Assembly: GCA_016200135.1 (NCBI GenBank)
Contig: JACQFI010000073.1
Coordinates: 1-40,067 of the forward strand
Reading direction: 5' to 3'
Origin: Planctomycetota bacterium
Lineage (GTDB): Bacteria; Planctomycetota; SZUA-567; H5-PLA8
DNA: 40,067 bases
The first letter of the stretch is position 1. The number at the start of each line of letters is the position of its first letter. A program made the position numbers and the translations under genes. Shown here piece by piece: positions 32,533-40,040 of this stretch. Under the pieces are notes generated by a model that was not told the DNA's origin, made no database searches, and worked only from the letters and a program-made list of their open reading frames with translations.

Positions 32533-33762
32533 ATGTCTTCGACCGATCTGCCAGTTCCCGCGCAGCTTTCCGTCCGAGCAGACTGGCCCGACCCGCTGGT
32601 GTCATTCGACGGCCGGCGCGTCGCGGGCCGCGAGATGTGGGAGCGCGAGCGCAAGCCGGAACTGCGCGCCCTCTTTCAGCACTACATGTACGGACGCATG
32701 CCATCTGCTTCGAAGGTGAAGGCTATCGTTCGCCGCACCGATCCGCAGGCGCTGGGTGGGAAGGCCACGCTCAAGGAAGTCTCGCTCGCCTTTGGTCCCG
32801 AAGGCTGTCCGCCGCTCGAACTTTTGCTGGTGGTGCCCAACAAGCGATCCTCTTCGACTGCGGCTGCGGCGCCGGTCTTTCTCGGGCTGAACTTTACCGG
32901 TAACCACACGCTGCTCGCCGATCCGGAGATCAAAATCCCCACGGCCTGGATGCGGCAGCGCGAGGGCGTCGAGGACCACCACGCCACGCCCAAGGGCCGT
33001 GGCCTGAACGTGGACACGTGGGCCCTCGAACAGTCCGTGGACGCCGGGTTCGCGATCGCCACTTTCTATTACGGCGACGGCCTGCCCGATAAGCCCGACT
33101 ACGCGGACGGGAGCTATCCTTACTTTGTGAAGGTGGACGGCGCGCAGCTTGGGCCCAGCGACTGTGGCGCGATCGCCTACTGGGCGTGGACGCTCCATCG
33201 CGCCGTGGACTACCTCGTCACCGTTCCCGAGATCGACCGTGAACGCATCGCGGTCTTTGGGCACTCTAGAAACGGCAAGGCCGCGCTGGTGGCCGCGGCT
33301 TTCGATGAGCGCATCGCGCTGGCGGTCCCGCATCAGTCCGGCTGCGGCGGCGCCGCGCCGAGCCGCACGCAGAACCCGAAGGCCGAGACCGTGAAGAAGA
33401 TCAATGACTCCTTTCCGCATTGGTTCTGTGGGAACTTCAAGGCCTTCAACGCTGAGCCCGCACGGCTGCCGTTCGACCAGCACGCCCTGGTTGCGCTCTG
33501 CGCGCCCCGGCCGGTGCTCTTTACAAATGGCCTCGACGACCAGTGGGCCGATCCGCCGGGGCAGTTCGAGACCTTAAAGGCCGCGACGCCGGTCTACGCT
33601 TTGTATGGCGCGGAAGGCCTCGCCGCCGCCGAACCCAAGCTGGGGGAACTCGTCTCCAGCACGCTCGGGTACTACTTGCGCGAAGGCGTCCACGTCACCG
33701 ACCCCGGCTACTGGCGCATCTTCCTCGAGTTCGCCGCGCGAAGATTGAAGCCGAAGACCTGA
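32533..33762 (+). CDS. CE15-like glucuronoyl esterase
   Basis: This is a 409-residue alpha/beta hydrolase of the CE15 (4-O-methyl-glucuronoyl methylesterase) type, which cleaves ester bonds between lignin and glucuronoxylan. The nucleophile is S245 in GHSRNGK (the GCSRxGK motif of the family), followed by AVPHQSGCGGAAPSR. The catalytic His is H387 (REGVHVTD), and D335 (TNGLDDQW) or a nearby Glu may be the acid. Unlike secreted members it has no signal peptide, so it would act on imported fragments. It starts 9 bp after the FHA stop, apparently in the same transcript. Confidence 0.85.
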   Translation: MSSTDLPVPAQLSVRADWPDPLVSFDGRRVAGREMWERERKPELRALFQHYMYGRMPSASKVKAIVRRTDPQALGGKATLKEVSLAFGPEGCPPLELLLVVPNKRSSSTAAAAPVFLGLNFTGNHTLLADPEIKIPTAWMRQREGVEDHHATPKGRGLNVDTWALEQSVDAGFAIATFYYGDGLPDKPDYADGSYPYFVKVDGAQLGPSDCGAIAYWAWTLHRAVDYLVTVPEIDRERIAVFGHSRNGKAALVAAAFDERIALAVPHQSGCGGAAPSRTQNPKAETVKKINDSFPHWFCGNFKAFNAEPARLPFDQHALVALCAPRPVLFTNGLDDQWADPPGQFETLKAATPVYALYGAEGLAAAEPKLGELVSSTLGYYLREGVHVTDPGYWRIFLEFAARRLKPKT

Positions 33763-33769
33763 ACCACTG

Positions 33770-34621
33770 CTAAAGTTTATGCGTCTCGCGATAGCGTGAG
33801 GGCGGCACGCCCATGACGCGCTTGAACGCCGCCGAGAACGTGAAGATGTTCTCGTAGCCTACGGCGCGGGCGATGGCGTCGATCTTGCCGTCGCTCGTGG
33901 CCAGCATCCCGCCGGCACGGCTCATGCGCAGGAACGCTACGTGCGCCATGGGGCTGCGCCGGAGTTGCTGTTGGCACAAGCGCCGCAGGGTCTCGGAACT
34001 CATCGAGCACCGCGCGGCCAGTTCCGCGATCGTCCAGGCGCGGCCCACGTCTTCTTCGACGCGTTCCCAGAGTTTCCCGAGCCGCGTATCGCCGCGCCAC
34101 GGTCCGGTCAGCCGCAGCACGTGGGCGTGGACCAGTTCCGTCCAGTGCCGCATGACCGCCGCGTTCGCCGGTCCCGAGGACTCGCGATACAGCCCGCGGA
34201 TCGCGTCGTGAAGCGGGAGCGGGTCGCAGGGCACGAGCGCCGGTTCCCGCACGCCGATCACGCTCGGGCCACCGGGCGGTTCGTCGTACGCCACCCAGCA
34301 GACGTCCCACGCCTGGCCGTTTACGGCGCGATACGCGTGGAGGGCATGGGCCGGCATCAGATAGGCCGAACCTTCCGCGCAGCGCCGCCAGCGTCCGCCC
34401 GCCAGAACTTCGCCGCGGCCCCGACAAGAGATCACCACCGCTCCGAAATCCGGTTTGTGGCGCACAAAAGCGAAGCCGAGGTGGGCCTCCGAGAGCCCCG
34501 CCGTACGAATGCGGTGCGGCTTAAAGGCGGGACACGTGGCCGTCGTGAGGATGCGCTCCCGCGTATGCGCGCCCACGCTGTGCTTTTCGCTTAAACGGTT
34601 GTGGATTGGACCTATGGACAT
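33770..34621 (-). CDS. AraC family regulator, module 1
   Basis: This is a 283-residue transcription factor. An N-terminal cupin-like sensing domain (~40-115; GAVVISCRGRGEVLAGG, YLMPAHALHAY) is followed by the C-terminal double HTH (~185-280; WTIAELAARCSMSSETLRRL, AIARAVGYENIFTFSAAFKR). GGAAGA is 7 nt before the ATG. It is divergent, with 65 bp between, from a phytanoyl-CoA-dioxygenase-type gene, its probable target. The start codon lies inside a small palindrome. The stop is 7 bp from the CE15-like gene on the other strand. Confidence 0.92.
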   Translation of the reverse strand: MSIGPIHNRLSEKHSVGAHTRERILTTATCPAFKPHRIRTAGLSEAHLGFAFVRHKPDFGAVVISCRGRGEVLAGGRWRRCAEGSAYLMPAHALHAYRAVNGQAWDVCWVAYDEPPGGPSVIGVREPALVPCDPLPLHDAIRGLYRESSGPANAAVMRHWTELVHAHVLRLTGPWRGDTRLGKLWERVEEDVGRAWTIAELAARCSMSSETLRRLCQQQLRRSPMAHVAFLRMSRAGGMLATSDGKIDAIARAVGYENIFTFSAAFKRVMGVPPSRYRETHKL

Positions 34622-34624
34622 AGG
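34611..34624. promoter_or_regulatory. Palindrome over the AraC-1 start codon
   Basis: CCTATG-ga-CATAGG is a perfect 6-bp inverted repeat covering the AraC start codon, next to the 65-bp divergent spacer. The half-site CCTAT/ATAGG also occurs in the second module's operator candidate (36499-36503 and 36525-36529). It may be an autoregulatory site. The shared word is short and could be chance. Confidence 0.35.
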
Positions 34625-34686
34625 CGGCTCTTCCGGACATTATGAAGGGCACGAGCGTAACGGCAGGCCCAACGGAGGAAAGCGAA

Positions 34687-35538
34687 ATGAGCCCGATTTC
34701 CCATGCAGAGCATGTGGCGTCAGAGGTCCAGGCGCTACCGGACCTCTCCAGCGAATACCCGTTGGGGGCTGAGCAGTGCGCCGCGTTCCGGCGCGACGGT
34801 CATGTGCTTCTGCGTGGATTATGCACAAACGAGGAAGTGGCGGCCTATGCGCCCTGTATCGAGGCTGCCGCCGCTTCCAAGCGCAGGGAGACGCGGCCGT
34901 TGAGCGCGCGCGATACCTACGGCAAGGCTTTCCTGCAGACCCACAACCTGCGCTCGAGCAGTGAGGCCGTGCGGGCGTTCGTCTTCGCGAAGCGCTTCGC
35001 CAAAGCCGCGGCGCAACTTATGGGCGTCCGCGCCGTGCGCATCTTCCACGAGCAGGCCCTCTTTAAGGAACCCGGCGGCGGGCCGACGCCGTGGCACCAG
35101 GACCAGTACTACTGGCCGCTCGATACGCCCAACATGCTCGGCCTGTGGATGCCGTTGGTGGATGTCGTGCCCGAGAGCGGCGCGCTCGCGCACGCTAGCG
35201 GCTCGCACCGGGACGGCATACTGGGCCAGTACCATATCTCCGATCAGTCGCACGAGGTCTTCGCGAAGCACATAAAGGACCGCGGCTTTCCGGTTCATTG
35301 CAGGGCCATGAAGGCCGGGGACGCCACCTTTCATTACGGCTGGACCCTGCATAGCGCCGCCGCGAACACGTCCCACGGCATGCGCCAGGCCATGGTCGTG
35401 ACTTATTACGAGGACGGCGCGAAGGTGATCGTGCCACGGAACGCGAGCCAGGAGAACGACCGGGTGAAGTTCCTCGGCGGGGTCCTGCCCGGCGAATATG
35501 CCCGCAGCGATTTGAACCCGGTCCTCTACGAGGAATAG
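34687..35538 (+). CDS. Phytanoyl-CoA dioxygenase-type Fe(II)/2-oxoglutarate enzyme, module 1
   Basis: This is a 283-residue enzyme from the ATG at 34687, set by GGAGG 8 nt upstream (the frame is open to 34642). It has the double-stranded beta-helix fold of PhyH. Iron ligands are H137-x-D139 (WHQDQYYW) and H222 (GWTLHSA), and R233 (MRQAMVVTY) would hold 2-oxoglutarate. Bacterial members hydroxylate or halogenate diverse small molecules. The substrate here is unknown. It is paired with a divergent AraC regulator, and a second such pair follows directly. Confidence 0.92.
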   Translation: MSPISHAEHVASEVQALPDLSSEYPLGAEQCAAFRRDGHVLLRGLCTNEEVAAYAPCIEAAAASKRRETRPLSARDTYGKAFLQTHNLRSSSEAVRAFVFAKRFAKAAAQLMGVRAVRIFHEQALFKEPGGGPTPWHQDQYYWPLDTPNMLGLWMPLVDVVPESGALAHASGSHRDGILGQYHISDQSHEVFAKHIKDRGFPVHCRAMKAGDATFHYGWTLHSAAANTSHGMRQAMVVTYYEDGAKVIVPRNASQENDRVKFLGGVLPGEYARSDLNPVLYEE

Positions 35539-35596
35539 CGCCGCCGGTTCATTGGCTCGGACTCGGGCGTGATCGCCGCCCCGCGGCATGGCGGCT

Positions 35597-36454
35597 TCAG
35601 GCCGGGCCGCGGTTCTGGCGCGCGAAGGCGCGGGGGCTCTGGCCCGTCGCCTGCTTGAAGACCGCCGAGAAGTGCTGGACCGTCGGATAGCCGACTTCTT
35701 GGCCCACCTGCTTCACGTTCAGTTCGCTGCGGCGCAGCAACTCCTGCGCTTTGCCGACCCGCACGGTCCGGACGTAGGCCGCGGGCGTGAAGCCCGTGCG
35801 CTGGCGGAAGACGCGCGCGAAGTGGAAGGGGCTCAGGCCCGCGATGCGGGCGAGGTCGCGCAGGCCGATAGGCGCTCCGAGCCGCTCGCGGACGTGCCGC
35901 TGGACGCGCTCGACCGCGGCGGCTGCGGTGTCGGTGCGGGTTCGCGCGCCGGTGAGGTTGGCCTCGGCCACCGCGAAGAGCCGCCAGAGCAGCGCGGCGG
36001 ACTCATGGTTCGTGGCCGCGCTGCCCTCGAGGATGCCTTGGTGGATGGCCTCGACGATCGACCGGGCCTCGAAGCAGCCGGGGACGTGGGTTACGTTGGA
36101 CAGGCCCATCATCTCCCAGAGTAGCGGAGCCCACGTGCCGTCGTACTCGATCCAGTAGCCTTCCCACTCCGAACAGTCCGGGTCGATCCAGTACTCGTAG
36201 GGCTTGTCCTTGCGCGTGAACCAGAGCGAGCCGGGCTCGCAGCGCGAGCGCTGGCCCGCGAGGTCGCCGATGGCTGAGCCCCGCAGCGTGTAGATCAGGT
36301 GTTGGACGTGGTGGCCGCTCAGGCGCGAACAGCGGAAGTTGCCCTTGCCCAGAAAGTGGCCGACCGAGGTCACGCTCAAGCGGGCCACGTCTTCGGGCCG
36401 CGGCGAGGCGTACCGGGCGTAGGTGGGGGGCAGGGCGGGGGTCCTCCGGCGCAT
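35597..36454 (-). CDS. AraC family regulator, module 2
   Basis: This is a 285-residue regulator with an N-terminal cupin sensing domain (~40-110; GHHVQHLIYTLRGSA, PGSLWFTRKDKPYEYW) and a C-terminal AraC HTH pair (~185-280; IGLRDLARIAGLSPFHFARV, QVGQEVGYPTVQHFSAVFKQ). AAGGA is 8 nt before the ATG. Its protein sequence is clearly different from the module 1 regulator, so the two modules are not a recent duplication. It is divergent from the second PhyH-type gene across 121 bp that hold two inverted repeats. Confidence 0.92.
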   Translation of the reverse strand: MRRRTPALPPTYARYASPRPEDVARLSVTSVGHFLGKGNFRCSRLSGHHVQHLIYTLRGSAIGDLAGQRSRCEPGSLWFTRKDKPYEYWIDPDCSEWEGYWIEYDGTWAPLLWEMMGLSNVTHVPGCFEARSIVEAIHQGILEGSAATNHESAALLWRLFAVAEANLTGARTRTDTAAAAVERVQRHVRERLGAPIGLRDLARIAGLSPFHFARVFRQRTGFTPAAYVRTVRVGKAQELLRRSELNVKQVGQEVGYPTVQHFSAVFKQATGQSPRAFARQNRGPA

Positions 36455-36465
36455 AGCAAGATTCC

Positions 36466-36532
36466 TTAACTATTGAGCAATCCCATACACAAGTTAATCC
36501 TATCAAAGACGTTGTGCATTGAGTATAGGATT
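36466..36532. promoter_or_regulatory. Two overlapping inverted repeats, candidate AraC operator
   Basis: AATCCTAT (36496-36503) and ATAGGATT (36525-36532) are exact reverse complements separated by 21 bp. TTAACT (36466-36471) and AGTTAA (36492-36497) form a second exact pair with a 20-bp spacer, and the two overlap by two bases. A possible promoter for the PhyH gene overlaps the right side (TTGAGT 36519-36524, 18 bp, AATAAT 36543-36548). Position between divergent AraC and target genes supports a regulatory role. Confidence 0.5.
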
Positions 36533-36575
36533 TAAGGCAGCAAATAATGAGTCAAACGGAACCAGGAGACACTCG

Positions 36576-37304
36576 ATGCGCATCCCCGCTAAGGATAAGG
36601 CATTCTTCGCAGAGAACGGGTACTACGTCGGCCGCGGGCTCTTCGCGCCTAAAGAGGTGGCGGAGATCCGGGACCACTTCATGGCGCTGCGGGCCGAAGG
36701 GCCCAAGCCCGGCGACATGGGCGGCGACCCCAAGAAGGGACCCAACGACCCGCTCAACAAGTACGCCCGCATGATCAACATGCATACCTGGGACGCGAAG
36801 TCCAAGGCGTGGCAGGCGGACGAGCGCTTCACCAAGGTCTCGGGGCAACTCATCGGCGACGACGTGCTGCTCTGCCAGACCATGCTCTACTTCAAGCCGC
36901 CGGGCGCGCGCGGGCAGGCGCGGCACCAGGACAACCAGTACATCCGCAAGACGCCGATCATCGCCGCGTGGCTGGCGCTCGACGACTGCGACGAGGCCAA
37001 CGGGCAGATGGTCATGATCCCGGGCTCGAACAAGCTCGGCATCCTGCCGGTGCGCCCGGCCGACACGAGCGTCTCCTTTACCAACGGCGAGAGCGAGATT
37101 CCCGCGGGCTTGAAGGAAGTCGGTATCGGCATGCAGGCCGGCGACGTGCTCTACTTCGGCGGCTTCACGATCCACGGTTCGTACCCGAACACGACGCCCG
37201 ACCGCTTCCGCCGGACCTTCATCGTCCACTACTTCGGGGCCCACACCGAGGACCTGCCGGTGGACGAGAAGACGATGATGTCGAAGCTGGCGGTCGTGGC
37301 TTGA
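36576..37304 (+). CDS. Phytanoyl-CoA dioxygenase-type Fe(II)/2-oxoglutarate enzyme, module 2
   Basis: This is a 242-residue enzyme from the ATG at 36576 (AGGAG 7 nt upstream; the frame is open to 36519). Iron ligands are H117-x-D119 (RHQDNQYI) and H200 (GGFTIHGSYPN). R210 or R213 would bind 2-oxoglutarate. It is shorter than the module 1 enzyme and only distantly similar, so the two probably act on different substrates. Regulation by the divergent AraC gene is likely. A cruciform and an inverted word repeat follow the stop. Confidence 0.92.
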   Translation: MRIPAKDKAFFAENGYYVGRGLFAPKEVAEIRDHFMALRAEGPKPGDMGGDPKKGPNDPLNKYARMINMHTWDAKSKAWQADERFTKVSGQLIGDDVLLCQTMLYFKPPGARGQARHQDNQYIRKTPIIAAWLALDDCDEANGQMVMIPGSNKLGILPVRPADTSVSFTNGESEIPAGLKEVGIGMQAGDVLYFGGFTIHGSYPNTTPDRFRRTFIVHYFGAHTEDLPVDEKTMMSKLAVVA

Positions 37305-37314
37305 GGGTGTTTAA

Positions 37315-37457
37315 TCTCGCGCAAAGACGCTAAGGCGCAAAGAACGGCCACGGCAGCTCATTCATTAAGTACGGCCGGCAACCCATCGGGCTGTCGGCCG
37401 TATTATTTAGTCCTTAGTCCGTTGCCGTTCTTAGCGCCTTTGCGTCTTTGCGCGAGA
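37315..37457. repeat. Inverted pair of GCAAAG word repeats at a convergent junction
   Basis: 37315-37350 and 37423-37457 are reverse complements with only three or so differences over ~35 nt (TCTCGCGCAAAGACGC... against its complement). Between them, TACGGCCG (37370-37377) pairs with CGGCCGTA (37395-37402). The arrangement fills the 159-bp gap between the converging PhyH-2 and transaldolase genes and would fold as a long hairpin in either transcript. Confidence 0.75.
37370..37410 (+). terminator. Possible terminator after PhyH-2
   Basis: The 8-bp stem 37370-37377/37395-37402, whose loop holds a further CCC...GGG pairing, is followed by TTATTTAG. The T-tract is short, so efficiency is uncertain. 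Confidence 0.4.
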
Positions 37458-37463
37458 CTGCCG

Positions 37464-38111
37464 TTACGGCGCCGGGATCTTCTTCGCGTCTTCCAGGAAC
37501 TGGGCCAAGCCGCGGTCGGTCAGCGGGTGCTTGACGAGTTGCTGGAAGATCTTGAAGGGGATCGTCGCGATGTCGGCTCCGGCCAGGGCGGCGTCGCGGA
37601 TGTGGATCGGGCTGCGCGTGCTGGCGACGAGGATCTCCGTCTTGTAGTCGTAGTTGCTGTAGATCTGCTTGATCTCGCGGATGCCGTCCATGCCCTCGTG
37701 GCCGATGTCGTCGAGCCGGCCCACGAACGGCGAGACGAATGTGCCGCCGGCCTTCGCGACCAGCAGCGCCTGCACCGAGCTGAAGCAGAGCGTGACGTTG
37801 GTCTTGATGCCTTCCTTCGAACAGGTGACGACGGCCTTGAGGCCCTCTTCGATGAGCGGGATCTTAACGACGACGTTGTTCGCGACCTTGGCCCAGACGC
37901 GGGCCTCCTTCATGATGCCGTCGTAGTCGACGGAGAGGACTTCCGCCGAGATCGGCCCGGGGCAGATCTCGCAGATCTCCTTTACCACGTCGAGGTACTT
38001 GCGGCCGGTCTTGGAGACGAGCGACGGGTTGGTGGTGACGCCGTCGAGGATGCCGAGCTTCGCGGCCTCCTTGATCTCCTTGATGTCCGCACTGTCGATG
38101 AAGAATTTCAT
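37464..38111 (-). CDS. fsa: Fructose-6-phosphate aldolase/transaldolase family enzyme
   Basis: This is a 215-residue class I aldolase, the short form of the transaldolase superfamily (family length ~215-220). It begins [16 protein letters not shown] with D6, continues [12 protein letters not shown], and has the Schiff-base Lys K83 ([12 protein letters not shown]) and [11 protein letters not shown]. It either transfers dihydroxyacetone units between sugar phosphates (transaldolase) or cleaves fructose 6-phosphate; the two activities cannot be separated by sequence alone. AAGGAGG is 8 nt before the ATG. It stands as a single gene. Confidence 0.93.
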   Translation of the reverse strand: MKFFIDSADIKEIKEAAKLGILDGVTTNPSLVSKTGRKYLDVVKEICEICPGPISAEVLSVDYDGIMKEARVWAKVANNVVVKIPLIEEGLKAVVTCSKEGIKTNVTLCFSSVQALLVAKAGGTFVSPFVGRLDDIGHEGMDGIREIKQIYSNYDYKTEILVASTRSPIHIRDAALAGADIATIPFKIFQQLVKHPLTDRGLAQFLEDAKKIPAP

Positions 38112-38241
38112 GGCTTGGTCCTCCTTAGAACTCCGCCCCCACTATTCAATCTCGGGCGAGGGCGAGAAAAGTCCAGCTTGAAAGTCTGTTTTTGGGCGTG
38201 GCGGCGACTGCATGGGACGCATAGGACAGCCGAACTGCGAG

Positions 38242-38363
38242 CTACGAACCCTGAACTACGAACCCTGAACTACGAACCCTGAACTACGAACCCTGAACTA
38301 CGAACCCTGAACTACGAACCCTGAACTACGAACCCTGAACTACGAACCCTGAACTACGAACCC
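38242..38363. repeat. 14-bp tandem array
   Basis: Eight exact copies of CTACGAACCCTGAA (38242-38353) are followed by a partial ninth (38354-38363). Each unit is two related 7-mers (GAACTAC, GAACCCT). It ends 5 bp before the stop codon of the next gene. There are no spacers and it is not a CRISPR array. The degenerate flank (CGAACTGCGAG) looks like an older copy. Confidence 0.95.
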
Positions 38364-38368
38364 AGCCG

Positions 38369-39079
38369 TTATTGTCCGCCCATGCCTTCGGTCACGCTGT
38401 GGCTAGTGGGGCGCTGGAGGCCGACTTCGGGGGTGTTGCGGCCCTTGTCGGCCTTGGTCATCGGACGGTTGTCCTTGATCAGAAAGGTGTCGGTCTTCAC
38501 CGGGAGCTCCGTGCGCTTGCCGCCGTCCTTGAAGATCGTCTTCACGCGCAGGTACCAGGTGCCGTACTCGAGCTTGCCGGCGGGGAGGAAGATGGCGGTA
38601 TTCCCCGCCACTGTTCCGGTGATGCTCTGCGGGACCACCTTCGGCGGCGGCGCGGCGGCGGGCGCGATGATCAGTTCCTCCTCGTCCTTCTTCTTGGTCT
38701 CGGCGGCCTTCGCATCGGACGCGTCCCTCGGCGGCTTGCCGATCTCGAAGGTGAGTTCCACGAGGTGGCTGAAACGATCGATCTGCGTCTGCGTCAGCGC
38801 GTAGGTGGTGCCCGCGGCCAGCGGCCCGAGCGCCACCACGACCACGTGGACGTCGTCTTCGCTGGAGAGCCGCACGCCGTTGCCGCGCTTGAGTTCCTCG
38901 GAGAGTTCCTTCGGGTCGGCGGTGGGCGCGAGCAGCGCGCGGGCGGCCTGCACGCCGCCCTGGTCCTCGCGCGACCAGTCGATGGTCTTGGCCTTGGTCA
39001 GCTCGAGTTCCTCGGCCGCGGCCTGGAAGGCCAAGCCTAGCGTAAGCGCAAGCATCGGAATCGGTCGCAGTCTCAGCAT
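38369..39079 (-). CDS. Secreted hypothetical protein
   Basis: This is a 236-residue protein with an N-terminal signal peptide (MLRLRPIPMLALTLGLAFQAAA, cleavage near A23). The mature part has two likely beta-rich blocks (VHVVVVALGPLAAGTTYALT; SITGTVAGNTAIFLPAGKLEYG) joined by a charged Lys/Glu linker. I do not recognise the family; the second block reads like a bacterial Ig-type or polysaccharide-binding fold. TAGGAG is 6 nt before the ATG. The 14-bp array lies directly past the stop. No neighbour suggests a pathway. Confidence 0.75.
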   Translation of the reverse strand: MLRLRPIPMLALTLGLAFQAAAEELELTKAKTIDWSREDQGGVQAARALLAPTADPKELSEELKRGNGVRLSSEDDVHVVVVALGPLAAGTTYALTQTQIDRFSHLVELTFEIGKPPRDASDAKAAETKKKDEEELIIAPAAAPPPKVVPQSITGTVAGNTAIFLPAGKLEYGTWYLRVKTIFKDGGKRTELPVKTDTFLIKDNRPMTKADKGRNTPEVGLQRPTSHSVTEGMGGQ

Positions 39080-39163
39080 GGCGAACTCCTACCGCTGCCT
39101 ACCCCAAGGACGAAGCGGGCCTCTCCTTATTAGAGACGAAGAAGGGCCGAGAACAGGAGTGAA

Positions 39164-39290
39164 CAGTAACTAAAGGAATCAGTAACTGCAGTAAACCGTG
39201 ATCGGTAACGGCCACGACGAACTACGCTGCAGTTACTGTTTAGTGATCACTTTTGTTACTGAGCACTTCCTTTACCGATCTCTTCCGTTA
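39164..39290. repeat. GTAAC word tract with 12-bp perfect inverted repeat
   Basis: CAGTAACTGCAG (39180-39191) and CTGCAGTTACTG (39227-39238) are exact reverse complements. CAGTAAC-type words recur on the left (39164, 39180, 39189) and GTTAC-type words on the right. The tract fills the 216-bp gap between the ferritin stop and the secreted hypothetical's start and would form a cruciform or terminator-like hairpin. Confidence 0.65.
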
Positions 39291-39295
39291 CCGCA

Positions 39296-39814
39296 TCACG
39301 CGCTCTTCTTCTCCCCCTCGGGCGTGCGCTCGGCGAATTCCTTGTCGAGCAGCAGGATGCCCTGGCCGTCCTTGCCCACGAGCGCCATGCGGCGGATGCA
39401 GCGCGTGAAGAGCGCCTCCTCTTCGACTTGTTCGTTGACGAACCAGAACATGAAGACGCGCGCGGCGCCGTGGCCTTCTTCGGTGGCCAGCGTGAGCAGG
39501 TCGTTGATCTCGCCGGCGAGGGCGCGCTCGTTCTGCAGGCCCTGTTCGAACGCGTCGAGCGGGCTTTTGTAGACGGCCTTCGGCGCGGCGATCGGCGCCA
39601 AAACGACCGTTCCGCCGATGCGATGGATGAACTCGAAGATCTTCATGGCATGGGTGAGCTCTTCCTTGGCCTGGATGCGGAAGAAGTTGGCGAAGCCGCC
39701 GAGCTCCTGTTCCTCGAAGTACGAGGCCGTCGCCAGATAGGCATAGGCCGAGTAGAACTCCTTGTTGAGCTGCCGGTTGAGGGCGTCGACGATCTTCTTC
39801 TGCGTGGCTTCCAT
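39296..39814 (-). CDS. ftnA: Bacterial non-haem ferritin
   Basis: This is a 172-residue iron-storage protein that assembles as a 24-subunit shell and oxidises Fe(II) at a di-iron centre. All ferroxidase ligands are present and align with E. coli FtnA shifted by two: E19, E52, H55, E96, Q129 and E132 (KEELTHAM, NERALAGE, NEQVEEE). The absence of the haem-binding Met separates it from bacterioferritin. GGGAG lies 5 nt before the ATG. It is a single-gene unit with no Fur-like box that I can identify. Confidence 0.93.
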   Translation of the reverse strand: MEATQKKIVDALNRQLNKEFYSAYAYLATASYFEEQELGGFANFFRIQAKEELTHAMKIFEFIHRIGGTVVLAPIAAPKAVYKSPLDAFEQGLQNERALAGEINDLLTLATEEGHGAARVFMFWFVNEQVEEEALFTRCIRRMALVGKDGQGILLLDKEFAERTPEGEKKSA

Positions 39815-39913
39815 GGGCTCTCCCGTTTTTGCGTTTCGATTTTTAGACCTACGTTCCTAGCATACCGCGCCGGCGCCAGATTTGCGCGGGAAAACCGGAG
39901 ATACGGCAAACCC

Positions 39914-39948
39914 GAAATTCGAAACACGAAACCGCAAATCTGAAATTA
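39914..39948. repeat. Heptad word tract upstream of ferritin
   Basis: Five consecutive 7-mers in perfect register: GAAATTC, GAAACAC, GAAACCG, CAAATCT, GAAATTA. It has the same NAAA core and 7-nt period as the tract at 10345-10372 but a different word. Confidence 0.6.
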
Positions 39949-39978
39949 TGAGCCCCGCTGCGCTTCCTATTGCTTGGG

Positions 39979-40040
39979 CCCCGCTGCGCGGCGGTGCTTG
40001 TTGATTCAGCCGGGTGGGGGTGCCACGCCGCGGAGCGGGG
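39979..40040. repeat. GC-rich REP-like palindrome at the window edge
   Basis: CCCCGCTGCGCGGCG (39979-39993) and CGCCGCGGAGCGGGG (40026-40040) are reverse complements with one mismatch in 15, around a 32-nt loop. The word GCCCCGCTGCG is also present at 39952-39962. The loop contains GTGGGGGTGCCA, close to the arm of the element at 95-211. No gene is seen from 39815 to the end. Confidence 0.55.
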
